A stretch of DNA of 64,000 bases from Candidatus Leptovillus affinis (GTDB lineage Bacteria; Chloroflexota; Anaerolineae; Promineifilales; Promineifilaceae), in NCBI GenBank assembly GCA_016705235.1, contig JADIYP010000005.1, forward strand, positions 124,001-188,000. The letters run 5' to 3'. The notes under the pieces are model-generated. The model did not search any database and was not told where the DNA came from. It saw only the letters and a program-made list of their open reading frames with translations. The position numbers and the translations under genes are program-made. Of the stretch, positions 26,042-35,553 are shown in pieces (position 1 is the stretch's first letter; each line of letters starts with the position of its first letter).

Positions 26042-26632
26042 TCAGGGTGTGCGGGAGGGAACGGCCGTATTCCCCCCATTGTTCACCAGCCGCTCTGCAT
26101 GTCGGTACATCAGCGGCGCTGCCAGCCAGTAAATCAGGCCGACGTAAAACAAAATGATGTGAAACGCCGCTGGTCCTAAAATAAGCTGTAACCCAAAAGC
26201 GCCCAGAGAAAGGGCCACAGCCAGCGCCCCATAAAGACGGGTGCGATGGAGCCAGACATAGGGCAGGAAATGCGCTCCGCCCAACCCGGCCATGATGACG
26301 GGCAGGGATCGCGGGTTGAGGGTGTAGGCTACGAAAAGAGCTGGCAGCCACAAGGCCTGCGACGCGGCCAGCAAGCCAGACAGGTTCCGCAGCGGGTTGT
26401 CTGCGGCCATGCGCCCCCAACCAATTTTGCGTTCCAGCCAGAAGGCGGCCGGCAGCGCCAGCCCACCCTGAAACATGATGAGCAGAGCGGCCGTTTCTGC
26501 TGGCAGCACAAACGATAAAATGCCACAGACGATAAAGGTTGCACCATAGGCAATTAAAAAGGGCGATCCGCCGGCCGAGTTGGCGCTAACTTCTTGAAAA
26601 GCATCGGTTAAGGTCATTGTATTCTGGTTCAT
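26042..26632 (-). CDS. Multi-helix membrane protein of unknown function
   Basis: A 196-residue protein with about six hydrophobic helices (for example FLIAYGATFIVCGILSFVL and ALAVALSLGAFGLQLILG). Charged loops include LERKIGWGRMAADNPLR and a short polar C terminus. I do not recognise the family with confidence. AGGTGG lies 5 bases before the ATG at 26632. It is 45 bp upstream of the CPBP protease gene on the same strand and is probably co-transcribed. Confidence 0.65.
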   Translation of the reverse strand: MNQNTMTLTDAFQEVSANSAGGSPFLIAYGATFIVCGILSFVLPAETAALLIMFQGGLALPAAFWLERKIGWGRMAADNPLRNLSGLLAASQALWLPALFVAYTLNPRSLPVIMAGLGGAHFLPYVWLHRTRLYGALAVALSLGAFGLQLILGPAAFHIILFYVGLIYWLAAPLMYRHAERLVNNGGNTAVPSRTP

Positions 26633-26721
26633 GTTTACCACCTGAGGTGTGGGCCTATGAAGAAACGCGCCATAGGACGTTCAAATTTAGCCCATTGAGT
26701 ACGGAAGCCCCATCGAATTGT

Positions 26722-26835
26722 GGGTCTTTGGGATTTCATGGGGTTTGGTCTGATGCGTGATACGTGATGCGTGAAACCTCTCTGGTCACGCATCACGCAT
26801 CAGGGGCTGTCAGCCCCCTGAGTTCCTAAAGAACC
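26722..26835 (-). repeat. MITE-like element, type A, inverted copy
   Basis: Reverse-oriented copy of the 21769-21888 element, with GGGTCTTTGGGATTTCATGG at the left end and CCTAAAGAACC at the right. Confidence 0.8.
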
Positions 26836-26895
26836 CGAATTGTTTATTGAGGCCGTTGGTTTGGATAACGGCCGTATCCGTTGCTTCCATTTCCG

Positions 26896-27096
26896 CTATT
26901 CCCTCCGTTTGCCGGCCTGTAAATCGACCATGCTGCCAATGCCTAAACCGGCCGCCACGCCCAAGACCAGACCTACCGCGATTTGGTCAAACAAAAGCAA
27001 TCCCATGATCAAACCCAGGCCTGCGCCCATTGCCATGCCCTGGCCGCGATAAAATGCGGCTGGCGCTTTTCCCTGATTCGTTGGTTTTTGTGCCAT
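26896..27096 (-). CDS. Small glycine-zipper membrane protein
   Basis: A 66-residue protein with two hydrophobic stretches rich in glycine (AMGAGLGLIMGLLLF and GLVLGVAAGLGIGSMVD), a glycine-zipper pattern. A good ribosome site GGAAAGGAG precedes the ATG at 27096. Function unknown. Confidence 0.6.
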   Translation of the reverse strand: MAQKPTNQGKAPAAFYRGQGMAMGAGLGLIMGLLLFDQIAVGLVLGVAAGLGIGSMVDLQAGKRRE

Positions 27097-27161
27097 GTCT
27101 CCTTTCCTAGGCCCTGAGGGCATTAATACAAAAATCATTTCAAGCTGTGTTCGTAGCATTC

Positions 27162-27219
27162 GTAGCCGCGGAATCCTTACCGCGTATTTTCCAGAGCGCG
27201 GTAGGGATACCGCGGCTGC
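27162..27219. repeat. Hairpin repeat GTAGCCGCGG / CCGCGGCTGC
   Basis: GTAGCCGCGG..ATCC..TACCGCG faces CGCGGTAGGGATACCGCGGCTGC around a short loop. Relatives occur at 8714-8940 and inside 35905-36010. Confidence 0.55.
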
Positions 27220-27253
27220 TAACCCTGATGGTCCATTCCCCTTGGGTATGAAT

Positions 27254-28372
27254 TTATGGCCCTTCGGCGCGAATGAACTCGCGGACATCGACGTTGTAAG
27301 CAATGTCTTCCACTTCGGAGATTAGCCAGGGCGTGCCTTCATCTGCCCAGGTTACGGTTGTCTGCGCTGGAATCTGGATGCCATGAAATGAATGCCAGCT
27401 CACGACTTCCATTTGCCACGAAATTTTTTCTGTGTCGTCGGCATCCCGGTAGCGCATGGCTTGCATGCGCGTGATCAGGTTCGTGGTGGGGTCAAAATAG
27501 ACGGTGAACATATCTTCCCCCGTCTCAAAAGGAACGATCAGCCGGGCCGATGTGTTGTCGATGGCTTCCCAACGTACCCGCGAATCGGTCAGAAAGATAG
27601 AAGGCAGCCAGACCGACTCGCCCCACAGGCCCAGATTGGCAGCCATATCTACCTTGGGTTCATTCTCGATGAGGCCCACAGGCAGCTCCATTCGCGCCTG
27701 TCCATCCAGATAACGCTCGTTCACCTTCATCAACGGAATGCCAAAAACGGCGGTCTCGATGTAGTGGCGGTAGCCTTGTCCGGCATTGTGGGTGAAGCGC
27801 AGTCGCGCGGGGAAGGTGACGCCCATAAAGCGTACTGTGCCCCGGCCGGTGATGACGGCCGTTTCCACCACCGGCGCTTCTGCGCCCAGTACAGCTTCGT
27901 AATAACGGGCTACAGGAGCGGGTAAACCGGCGGGCACGGCCGTGCTGCTCATGGGTTGGGACGGTTGGGGGTAGGCGGCAAACGGCCGTGGCTGCACACG
28001 CAAACCCGCTGCCAGCAGCAAAGGAACCAACAAAACCAGACTGATGAGCGTGCCGCGAAAAGCATTGCTCCAATCCAGCGCCGTCACCACCAGCGACACC
28101 ACAACGGCCGCAGCCATTACCGGCAGCCACCACGCCCGGCCGGCCGCCAGCCCAATGGCCGACCCGACCAGCCCCACAGCCGCCAACAGCCAGAATAGGC
28201 TAAAGAGCCGCATCCCTGTCTGCCCCAGGTTCAGACGGCCGCCCAAAACGGCCGTTTTATAGGGCAGTTCAGCAATTTCCGCCAGCGGCCAATACGCCAC
28301 AAACCCCATCAAATGAATCAAGCCGTGAATGGCAACAAGGCCAATGGCCGCAAAATAAACAATGCGCAACAT
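27254..28372 (-). CDS. Membrane protein with C-terminal soluble domain (DUF6544-like)
   Basis: A 372-residue protein. The first 130 residues hold about four membrane helices (for example IVYFAAIGLVAIHGLIHLM and LISLVLLVPLLLAAGL). The rest is an extracytoplasmic beta-rich domain with GRGTVRFMGVTFPARLRFTHN, YRHYIETAVFGIPLMKVNE and the C-terminal WADEGTPW..SEVEDIAYNVDV. This architecture resembles the DUF6544 family, of unknown function. GGAGAAATA precedes the ATG at 28372. Confidence 0.7.
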   Translation of the reverse strand: MLRIVYFAAIGLVAIHGLIHLMGFVAYWPLAEIAELPYKTAVLGGRLNLGQTGMRLFSLFWLLAAVGLVGSAIGLAAGRAWWLPVMAAAVVVSLVVTALDWSNAFRGTLISLVLLVPLLLAAGLRVQPRPFAAYPQPSQPMSSTAVPAGLPAPVARYYEAVLGAEAPVVETAVITGRGTVRFMGVTFPARLRFTHNAGQGYRHYIETAVFGIPLMKVNERYLDGQARMELPVGLIENEPKVDMAANLGLWGESVWLPSIFLTDSRVRWEAIDNTSARLIVPFETGEDMFTVYFDPTTNLITRMQAMRYRDADDTEKISWQMEVVSWHSFHGIQIPAQTTVTWADEGTPWLISEVEDIAYNVDVREFIRAEGP

Positions 28373-28450
28373 TATTTCTCCTTCAATCGGTCTGTCCAAG
28401 AAGTTGTAACAGACCAGTTGTATACTTGATGATGCTGTTCAGCTTAAAGT

Positions 28451-28491
28451 AAAAGCTCTCCAGACACATCGGGTATCTGGAGAGCTTTTTT
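28451..28491. terminator. Strong, potentially bidirectional terminator
   Basis: AAAAGCTCTCCAGA and TCTGGAGAGCTTTTTT form a 14-bp stem with an 11-base loop. A- and T-rich flanks on both sides allow use on either strand. It lies between the two-component operon and the downstream minus-strand genes. Confidence 0.7.
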
Positions 28492-28518
28492 ACTGGTCAC
28501 TTGACCAGTCACAGAAGC

Positions 28519-28553
28519 AAAGCCCCCGGACTCCTTGCCGAGTCGGGGGCTTT
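28519..28553. terminator. Second GC-rich hairpin
   Basis: AAAGCCCCCGGACT pairs with AGTCGGGGGCTTT with one bulged G. It is 28 bp from the previous terminator; only a short T-run follows. Confidence 0.5.
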
Positions 28554-28601
28554 AAGACGGATTATCTGCCAAGGAATGTAAATCAAACAACTTGCGGAAC
28601 T

Positions 28602-28660
28602 GAGATTAGAGATTGGAGATCAAAGACTGGTTCAACCTCTAACCTCCAATCTCTAATCTC
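28602..28660. repeat. Perfect 17-bp inverted repeat of GAGATTAGAGATTGGAG
   Basis: GAGATTAGAGATTGGAG (28602-28618) and CTCCAATCTCTAATCTC (28644-28660) are exact inverted copies around a 25-base loop. The same words appear after acsV at 11546-11570. A small GTCGGATTGTTAATCCGAC hairpin follows near 28775. Nothing else is seen in the 28373-28882 gap. Confidence 0.7.
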
Positions 28661-28882
28661 CTGTAGGTTGTTTAACCCGCGTGCCTGATTGGGTGGCGCG
28701 TTGCCAGGTGATTGGGCATCGGGGCGTTTTACCTGGTAATACGGTATCTTCTCAAAAAGTTGGGGAATTTGTAGGTCGGATTGTTAATCCGACAGCGCGA
28801 AATACCCGTCCGCACGACGACACCCCGAAATATTGCGTAGATACCGTTTCACAATAAAATCGCGCGCCCACAAAAAGCCTGG

Positions 28883-29524
28883 TTATGGGATCAGGTTTTC
28901 TTGCAGGGCGAGGGCGACGGCTTCGGTACGGCCGTTTACCCCCAGCTTAGACAACACACTGCTCACATGAAACTTAGCCGTCGAACGGCTGATAACCAGC
29001 TTTTCGGCAATTTCAGGATTGTTGAGACCCTGTACCATCAACGCCAGCACTTCTAATTCGCGCGGCGTCAGGTCGTAGTGCGGCGGGGCGGGGCGGGTGG
29101 CGGCATGGATCAGCGCGGCCGTCGCTTCCGGCGCTAACGTCGATCGTCCGGCATAAGCGGCCCGGATTGCCGCCGCCAGCTCATCGGCCGTCACATTTTT
29201 AAGCAAATAGCTGATCGCTCCGGCTTGCAAGACATTCTGCACCAGCTTTTCCTCGCGAAAACTGGTCAGGGCAATGACTTGCACGTTTGGCTGCTGCTGG
29301 CGAATGAGGCGGGTTGCCTCTGCCCCATCCATTTCCGGCATCATCAAATCCATCAGGACAACGTCAACGGCCGTTTCCCGGCACATCGTTATCGCCTCGC
29401 GGCCACTACTTGCCTCGCCCACCAGGAGCAAATCGTCAAAGATGGTTAAAAAAGCGGCCAGGCCGCTGCGCACCACAGCATGATCATCCACAATCAAGAC
29501 CCGAATCAATTTTTCTTCACGCAT
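28883..29524 (-). CDS. NarL/FixJ-type response regulator
   Basis: A 213-residue regulator. The receiver has D13-D14, phosphoacceptor D59 (VVLMDLMMPEMDG) and K109 (YLLKN). The LuxR-type DNA-binding domain follows at about 150-205 (LTPRELEVLALMVQGLNN...STAKFHVSSVLSKL). The ATG at 29524 overlaps the end of the histidine kinase gene by 8 bases, so the two are coupled and form a cognate pair. Confidence 0.93.
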   Translation of the reverse strand: MREEKLIRVLIVDDHAVVRSGLAAFLTIFDDLLLVGEASSGREAITMCRETAVDVVLMDLMMPEMDGAEATRLIRQQQPNVQVIALTSFREEKLVQNVLQAGAISYLLKNVTADELAAAIRAAYAGRSTLAPEATAALIHAATRPAPPHYDLTPRELEVLALMVQGLNNPEIAEKLVISRSTAKFHVSSVLSKLGVNGRTEAVALALQENLIP

Positions 29525-31583
29525 ACGTTTCCTCACGGCCGTTGGCCACAGGACACGCCACTCTAACCACTGTCCCTTCGCCAATTCGGCTTTCAATCGT
29601 TAAAACGGCTCCAATTTTTTGCGCGCGTTCGCGCATAATGCCCAGCCCCAGCGAATGGGGCCGTATATCTGCCGGGTCAAACCCACGGCCGTTATCCTGA
29701 ACAGATAAGCGTACGACGTCGGAATGAAACGTCAGGTTAATGGCCACCTGACTGGCCCCGGCGTATTTGCTGATGTTGTTGAGCGCTTCCTGGGTAATGC
29801 GGTACAGCGCGACCTGGGTTTCAGGCGGTAACGGCCGTTCCCCCTCAATATGCAAAGCAATATGCATCCGTGAACGGCCGCCAATCGCCTGCGTCAATTG
29901 GCGCAGCAGCTCCGCCAGACTCGATTCGGTCAGCGTCGCCGGGCGCAGTTCCAGCAGCAGAGTGCGCATTTCGGCCAACGCCCCCCGCGTCAATTCCCGC
30001 AGCTCTTCCAGACGCGCCTTCCCCTGCACAACGTCGCGCTCCCAAATCCGTGGCAGCACATCGGCAATCAGACTGGCCGAAAAAAGAGTCTGCGTCACCG
30101 CGTCATGCAGATCCCGCGCCAGACGATTCCGCTCCGCCGCTATGGCCATATCCTCAACCTTCTCGAAAAGAAAAGCATTTTCAATAGCCACGCCCAATTG
30201 GTCCGCAATCGATTTGAACAAAGCCAATTGCTCAGGCGTAAAGCTGCTTTCCTGAGAACCAATGATAGCCAGTATGCCCAGTTTTCGGTCGCGCACCTGA
30301 AGAGGCAGCAGTGCCCCCGGTTCTATCAATCCTTTAGACACATCTGGCGCAATATACAGCATCTCACCGCTGTCAATAACCGCCTGCCCGGCCCGCAACA
30401 TTTTTGCCCAGTCCTCAGGATCAACCTGACGCGCTGGGCGCAGAATGGTTGACTTCAATTTCCCGGTCGCTTCATCAACCAGGCTTACCCCCGCGCGAGA
30501 CGATCCGATTAAGTTCACCAGCAAATCCAGGGTTTTGGTAAGTATTTCAGCCAAATTTAAGGAGCTGTTTGCCGTCGCCGCCACATCCAGCAGCATTTGC
30601 AGCTCCCTGGTACGCGCAGAGACGCGTTGTTCTAAATTATGCCGCAAGCCTGACCGCTCAGTTGTGTCGATGGACACCACCAATATGCCCACGATCTCGT
30701 TTTCCTCAACCAGCGGCGTCATCACCACATCCCAATAGGTAACAATCCCCCCCGATTCTAAGCGAACGTCATTTTGTCGCACAGTCTCGCCGGCCAGAGT
30801 ACGGTCGAACATGGGCTGGACCACGGCTTCCGTGCCCGGGAGGTGGTCGAAATAACACACGCCGGGCGCAAGCGGAGCGCCGGTAGGCGGCGCATAATTC
30901 GTTGAGAAATCGTCCCAGGTAGGGTTATAACGCTGGATGCAGTATTGGTGATCAATAACCACGATGCCCATTGGCATGCGCTCGAACAGCATCTCCAGCA
31001 GGTTGAGCTGGCGTCCCAGACCCGGATCAGGTCTGAAAGAAACTACCTGTTGTTCTTGGGTTTGAGACGCCGGAATCAATTCGAATACGCACACCTCATC
31101 TCCCCTGGCCTGACAACTACGTTCAATGCATACCACATCCTGTCGACTGCCGAGAATATTCACAAAACCCACAAACACGCCGGCCGAGTAGGAACAAATG
31201 GGGGTATGAGGGACATGCTTTTTTTGTTGGTACATCCATGCTTCGAAGGCGTCTGTGGCCTGAATTATGACGCGCCCAAGCGGCCATTCCATTGCGGTGA
31301 TTTCGAATTGGCCGAATCCTGCGGTTTGGTACGCCTGGACGCAGGCCGAAAAAACGGCCGATTGCTCCATATCCGTGTCTTGGCTAAAGGATTCGGCAAA
31401 CGACGCGCCGCCGTTGGCGCCGGCTTGCTGCAGCACAGAGCTTGCCAGGCGTGCGCCAATCAGGGCTTCTATTTGGCGGCGCAGCCCCCAAAAACCAGCT
31501 TCAATATCCAGCAAGGCCATGCGTGAGCCGCCCAAATGCAAGGTTCCTTTTTGTTTTTCGCTTAACAAGGTGTTGATTTTCAT
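29517..31583 (-). CDS. NarX-type histidine kinase with V4R, PAS and GAF domains
   Basis: A 688-residue soluble sensor kinase with no clear membrane helix. The domains in order are: an N-terminal sensor ending in a V4R (4-vinyl reductase) signature with CIERSCQARGDEVCVFEL at about 160-180; a PAS domain (MGIVVIDHQYCIQRYNPTWD); a GAF domain (about 340-470); HisKA_3 with phosphoacceptor H493 (ARDLHDAVTQTLFSAS); and HATPase (DNGRGFDPAD, GLGIMRERA). V4R cysteines can bind small ligands or metals in other proteins. The frame extends another 39 codons upstream, but those are encoded by a type B repeat, so the ATG at 31583 is preferred. Confidence 0.9.
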   Translation of the reverse strand: MKINTLLSEKQKGTLHLGGSRMALLDIEAGFWGLRRQIEALIGARLASSVLQQAGANGGASFAESFSQDTDMEQSAVFSACVQAYQTAGFGQFEITAMEWPLGRVIIQATDAFEAWMYQQKKHVPHTPICSYSAGVFVGFVNILGSRQDVVCIERSCQARGDEVCVFELIPASQTQEQQVVSFRPDPGLGRQLNLLEMLFERMPMGIVVIDHQYCIQRYNPTWDDFSTNYAPPTGAPLAPGVCYFDHLPGTEAVVQPMFDRTLAGETVRQNDVRLESGGIVTYWDVVMTPLVEENEIVGILVVSIDTTERSGLRHNLEQRVSARTRELQMLLDVAATANSSLNLAEILTKTLDLLVNLIGSSRAGVSLVDEATGKLKSTILRPARQVDPEDWAKMLRAGQAVIDSGEMLYIAPDVSKGLIEPGALLPLQVRDRKLGILAIIGSQESSFTPEQLALFKSIADQLGVAIENAFLFEKVEDMAIAAERNRLARDLHDAVTQTLFSASLIADVLPRIWERDVVQGKARLEELRELTRGALAEMRTLLLELRPATLTESSLAELLRQLTQAIGGRSRMHIALHIEGERPLPPETQVALYRITQEALNNISKYAGASQVAINLTFHSDVVRLSVQDNGRGFDPADIRPHSLGLGIMRERAQKIGAVLTIESRIGEGTVVRVACPVANGREETYA

Positions 31584-31624
31584 GGTTATCGTTTCTAATC
31601 GCGGTCGCTTTCTTAAAAATATGG

Positions 31625-31701
31625 GGTTCTTTGGGAATTCAGGGGTTGACACCCGATGTAGGAGCGACCCTTGTGGTCGCCCTCGTCTGGGTGGGTACAA
31701 G
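31625..31701 (+). repeat. MITE-like element, type B, half copy
   Basis: Starts GGTTCTTTGGGAATTCAGG and runs through GTAGGAGCGACCCTTGTGG to GGGTACAAG, then stops. The other terminal repeat is missing. It sits just upstream of the histidine kinase. Confidence 0.7.
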
Positions 31702-31781
31702 TAAAGTTAGGAAAATTAAAATATTATGCGGAAGATTGGACCAATCCCAGAAGATTGGCCCAATCTGAACGTGTAAACCAT

Positions 31782-34700
31782 TCAATTCTCGTTCCTCAGG
31801 GTCTTTGCGGTGAGTGGTAATTCGGCGACCTGGCGCAATAAGGCTCGATTGGCTGGCACCTGTTCCAGGAATTTCTGCCGCGCCGCTTCGTTGGAGATAT
31901 TTTTGCTGCGTGTTTCCAGCAGAGCGAGAGCTTTATCTTGCAGATCGTTGTACCGGCTGTCTTTTGATCCTTGCCACACCCGGCTCAATCTCCAATATAG
32001 TTTGAGGTTTGCTCTTTCTGCCCAGGGGGGTGCTGTTTGCCACGCTTGCCAAACCTGTTCGGCGTGGATGGCGGCGGCTTCTTGTTTGCCTTGTTGGTAG
32101 GTGGCATAGGCCAGTCCGGCCAGCGCGGGCGTGGCTTGTTCTATTTGTCCCGCCTGTTGTTTTAATTCGTAGGCTTGTTGAAATTTTTGTTCTGCGCCAG
32201 CCCAATCCGCTTTGCCAAGGAGGGCGTTGCCCCAGCCATATAAAATCGCGGCCTGAAAGCGCGGGTTTTGTATTTGCACGGCCGTTTCAAATGCATCTAC
32301 CACATAGGCCAGAGCCATGTCCGATTTGCCCTGCTCTTGCCACATTTCGCTCAACCGTAACGTGATCCATGCCTGCCAAAACAGGTCTTTAAGCTGTCGG
32401 GCGCTGGCCAATGCCGCGCTTAGATTTTCTTCAGCACTGTTGTAGTCGCCTAACTGCACGGCCGTATACCCCATTTGCCCCAGTATCCACTGCTCGCTTT
32501 CAGGCATGATAAGCCGGCTAAATATGGCCAACGCCTGGGCATAATACATTTGTGCAAGGCTCAAATCTCCCTGGCTTGTCAGGCAAACCCCCACACTCCC
32601 CAAGGACTCCGCTTCGGCAATTACGGCGCCCAAAAGTCGGCTCAACCTGAGCGCGCGCTGGTGATAATCCAGGGATAAAGCAAAAGATTCCTGACGATAG
32701 GCCAGAGTCCCCAAAAACGTCAGCGTCTCCATCTCGCCAAGTTTGTACTGCAACGCCTGGCACAAAGCGAGCGCATGAATCAGAGGCTCCCGCGCTAAGG
32801 AGACATCTGCCCGCCATAACTTTTGTGAGCCAATGCCAATCCAGCCATCTGCTTCCAGCATTTGATTTTGCGAGGTTTGCGCCAGAGCCACAACTTGTTC
32901 AAATTGCGTCAGCGCCGGTTCATGCTGGTTTTGGCGGGCGAGTATGCGCGCCCAAATTAATCTGGCGTGCGCTTCGTTGGCCGGATTTTCCAGTTGTTGG
33001 GCGAGATTGCAGGCTCGTACGGCCGTGTCCACTCCCTTTTCAAACTGAGCGGCGTACAAATACCCCCACGCCCGCACGATCAGTAACCGATTGAGCAAAT
33101 TGGCCGCAAACCCGTCATCAACGGCCGTTGCCCCCTGCAAAGCCACGATCGCCGCGTCCACCTGCGCCGCTTCTTCATTGAACAATCCCTTGCGCTTATA
33201 AAAACAATGAACGCCATTCAGGCTGTCGGCAATGGTCTGCCACTGGCCTGCCTGCATGGCGTGCTGCCACGCGGCGCGCAGATTGGCTTGCTCAGGCAGG
33301 ATGGCTCCTAAAACCACTTGCCCAACGCCACGCTGCAATTTTTCCTCAAACGACTGAATAAAATGGGCAAAATAGAGGCTGTGACGACGCAGCGTCTCCT
33401 CGGCCAGGGCCGTCCGCTCCGGGTCGTTAAGTTTTTCCCTGGCAAGCTGCCGCAGTACCGGATGCATCCTGAAGCGCCCCGTTTCATTCCGATTGAGCAA
33501 GGCATGATCTTGCAAACTGTACAGGTCCGTTAGTTCCTCATTCAAAACTGCTTCGGCCGCCAGCAGGGTGAAGCCGCCGTGGAAAATGGAAACCTGGGCC
33601 AGCAGGTTCTGCTCAGATGGGCTTAACAGCCGCCAGGTGTAGTCAAAGACAGCGTGGAGCGTGCGTTGGCGGGCAGGCAAATCTCGCCGAGTTGTATTGA
33701 GGAGGCGTAGATTGCTGGTTATGGCCGGCATAATCTCATGGATCATCAGCCGACCTAAAGAAGCCGCCGCCATTTCAATGCCCAGAGGCATGCCCTCGAC
33801 AAACTGGCATATCGCCACCACCGTTGGCAAATGGTTTTCTAGCTGGAAGGGGGCGGGCGTCCGGGCCGCTCGTTCGGCAAACAGGCGCACGCTGTCGTTT
33901 TGCAGCGCTTCGGCCGAAGCCTCCGTCGGGGTTTCCAGGCCGCCCAGTGGGAATGCGAAGCTGGCGGCCAGCGGCAGCGTTGTGCGCGATGTGGTCAGCA
34001 AGTGGATGTTGTCGCTGGCGGCCAAAAGTTCAAGTATGAGATCGGCGGCTACGGTAAGAAACTGTTCAATCGTATCCAAAATCAACAGGAGATTCTTCTC
34101 GGCCAGACGCCCCAACAATTGTGGCCAAAGATTACCCTCACTGTGGAAGATCAGTCCCATGGCTTGCCCCACCAGCGTGGCAACTTCTTCTCGGATTCTT
34201 TGCGGCGCGCCCTTTTCTATTTCTTCGAGCGAGACGAACCAGATGCCGTCTGTGAACGGTGGTTGTTCCTGCGCCTGGAGCTGCCGCCCGGCGGCCAATG
34301 CCAGGCTGGTTTTACCCATGCCGCCAACGCCGATAATGCAGACCAACGGATATTCCGGGTTGGTGAGATAGTCGGTCAGCGTGGCGAGTTCGGTTTTGCG
34401 GCCGAACAGGGGCGTCAGGGCGCGGGGCAGGTTGTGCAGCGGCGCTGGCACAAGTGTCGGCGGCGGCAGAGCGCCTTTTTGAATGGCTTCGTATAACGCG
34501 GTTGTGGCCGGGGCAGGGGCGACGCCGAGTTCGGTTTGCATGAGGTGGCTGCATTTTTCATAAGTGGCCAGGGCTTCGGCGATACGGCCGTCAAAAGCCA
34601 GTAGGCGCATGAGCTGCTGTTGAGCTGTTTCGTCTAATGGATCCCAGGTTACCCATTGTTGGGCGGTCATAGCCCCGGCAGCGAAGGCCCCTTGTTTTTC

Positions 34701-35204
34701 TTGCCAGCTCGCCAACTGACGGTAGCCATGCATGGCTAACTGGCGAAAGCGTTCTTGTTCCACAAGCAGCCAATCATTGAAGCGCGGGGCGTTGGCTAAG
34801 GAAAAGTCGGCCATGAATTCGCCGCTGTATAAGGCGAGGGCTTGTGTCAGGAGGGAAACGGCCGTGGCCGACCCATCCTTGCCCACGCCCGTCAGCATCG
34901 TCTGAAACTGCACGCTGTCTGTTTGTTCATGTACAGCAGGCGTTACGGCCACTGTTTTTCGTGTAACCACCAGATACTCGCCCACATGTTTGCGCAACCT
35001 GGATAGCGCCGTGCGCAAGTTGGAGAGTGATTGTTCGGTTGACCGCGCGTCCCACAACAGGTCGGCCAACGTTTCACGGTTATGTGTTTGCCCGGTATGC
35101 GCCAGAAAGACCAGCAAGGCCAGTTCTTTTTGGCTGCGAAAGTGGGTGATGGGCTTACCACGTAGTCGGAGTGAGATATTGCCCAGTAATAATGTTTCCA
35201 GCAT
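31782..35204 (-). CDS. SARP-type regulator: BTAD + NB-ARC ATPase + TPR repeats
   Basis: A 1140-residue AfsR-like STAND regulator. The N-terminal winged helix (about 1-95, LLLGNISLRLRGKPI...ELALLVFLAHTG) and bacterial transcriptional activation domain (to about 240, LTQALALYSGEFM and ALATYEKCSHLMQTELG) are followed by an NB-ARC ATPase. Its Walker A is IGVGGMGKTSLA, Walker B is LLLILDTIEQFL, and LLTTSRTTLPL is a sensor region. The C-terminal half is about twelve TPR-like helical pairs. Such proteins act as ATP-dependent switches that turn on target promoters when the TPR part senses a signal. CTGGAGC precedes the ATG at 35204. Confidence 0.9.
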   Translation of the reverse strand: MLETLLLGNISLRLRGKPITHFRSQKELALLVFLAHTGQTHNRETLADLLWDARSTEQSLSNLRTALSRLRKHVGEYLVVTRKTVAVTPAVHEQTDSVQFQTMLTGVGKDGSATAVSLLTQALALYSGEFMADFSLANAPRFNDWLLVEQERFRQLAMHGYRQLASWQEKQGAFAAGAMTAQQWVTWDPLDETAQQQLMRLLAFDGRIAEALATYEKCSHLMQTELGVAPAPATTALYEAIQKGALPPPTLVPAPLHNLPRALTPLFGRKTELATLTDYLTNPEYPLVCIIGVGGMGKTSLALAAGRQLQAQEQPPFTDGIWFVSLEEIEKGAPQRIREEVATLVGQAMGLIFHSEGNLWPQLLGRLAEKNLLLILDTIEQFLTVAADLILELLAASDNIHLLTTSRTTLPLAASFAFPLGGLETPTEASAEALQNDSVRLFAERAARTPAPFQLENHLPTVVAICQFVEGMPLGIEMAAASLGRLMIHEIMPAITSNLRLLNTTRRDLPARQRTLHAVFDYTWRLLSPSEQNLLAQVSIFHGGFTLLAAEAVLNEELTDLYSLQDHALLNRNETGRFRMHPVLRQLAREKLNDPERTALAEETLRRHSLYFAHFIQSFEEKLQRGVGQVVLGAILPEQANLRAAWQHAMQAGQWQTIADSLNGVHCFYKRKGLFNEEAAQVDAAIVALQGATAVDDGFAANLLNRLLIVRAWGYLYAAQFEKGVDTAVRACNLAQQLENPANEAHARLIWARILARQNQHEPALTQFEQVVALAQTSQNQMLEADGWIGIGSQKLWRADVSLAREPLIHALALCQALQYKLGEMETLTFLGTLAYRQESFALSLDYHQRALRLSRLLGAVIAEAESLGSVGVCLTSQGDLSLAQMYYAQALAIFSRLIMPESEQWILGQMGYTAVQLGDYNSAEENLSAALASARQLKDLFWQAWITLRLSEMWQEQGKSDMALAYVVDAFETAVQIQNPRFQAAILYGWGNALLGKADWAGAEQKFQQAYELKQQAGQIEQATPALAGLAYATYQQGKQEAAAIHAEQVWQAWQTAPPWAERANLKLYWRLSRVWQGSKDSRYNDLQDKALALLETRSKNISNEAARQKFLEQVPANRALLRQVAELPLTAKTLRNEN

Positions 35205-35290
35205 AGGTGCTCCAGGGGGCTGTTCAGGTCGTTTCCACTGGCTGTGATTATACGCCATGTTGGTGGTGGGATCGCGTTTTATTTTCTCGG

Positions 35291-35479
35291 AACAGCAATT
35301 CTCAATTTAGATCAGGCATTCGTGCGAACAAGGTAATGTCTTTGCACTTTACGCTGAACTGTCATGCTGAGCGGAGTCTTCGGAGCGAAGCATCCCCATG
35401 TATTGGTCATTAGGGCTGAACGGGATGCTTCGGAGGACCTCAGCATGACACATTTCTGGTTAAATTGAGAATTGCTGTT
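35291..35479. mobile_element. MITE with 19-bp perfect terminal inverted repeats and CTCGG target duplication
   Basis: AACAGCAATTCTCAATTTA (35291-35309) and its exact reverse complement (35461-35479) bound a 189-bp element. CTCGG flanks both ends directly, as a 5-bp target-site duplication would. There is no coding capacity. The interior carries the 91-bp TGTCATGCTGAG hairpin repeat. It occupies most of the 35205-35553 gap. Confidence 0.75.
35360..35450 (-). repeat. 91-bp hairpin repeat, copy 2 (inverted)
   Basis: Reverse complement of 8785-8875 with only scattered differences. It is nested within the 35291-35479 element. Confidence 0.7.
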
Positions 35480-35553
35480 CTCGGAAGCGATTTGGAAGCG
35501 GTTGGCGCGTATGCTGGACATCAGCCCGATCCACACAACGCTTAGGGAAATAT

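Noticed and set aside
31584..31700. 39-codon N-terminal extension of the histidine kinase
   Set aside because: It is encoded by the half type B repeat and includes no family sequence; the ATG at 31583 is the normal start.
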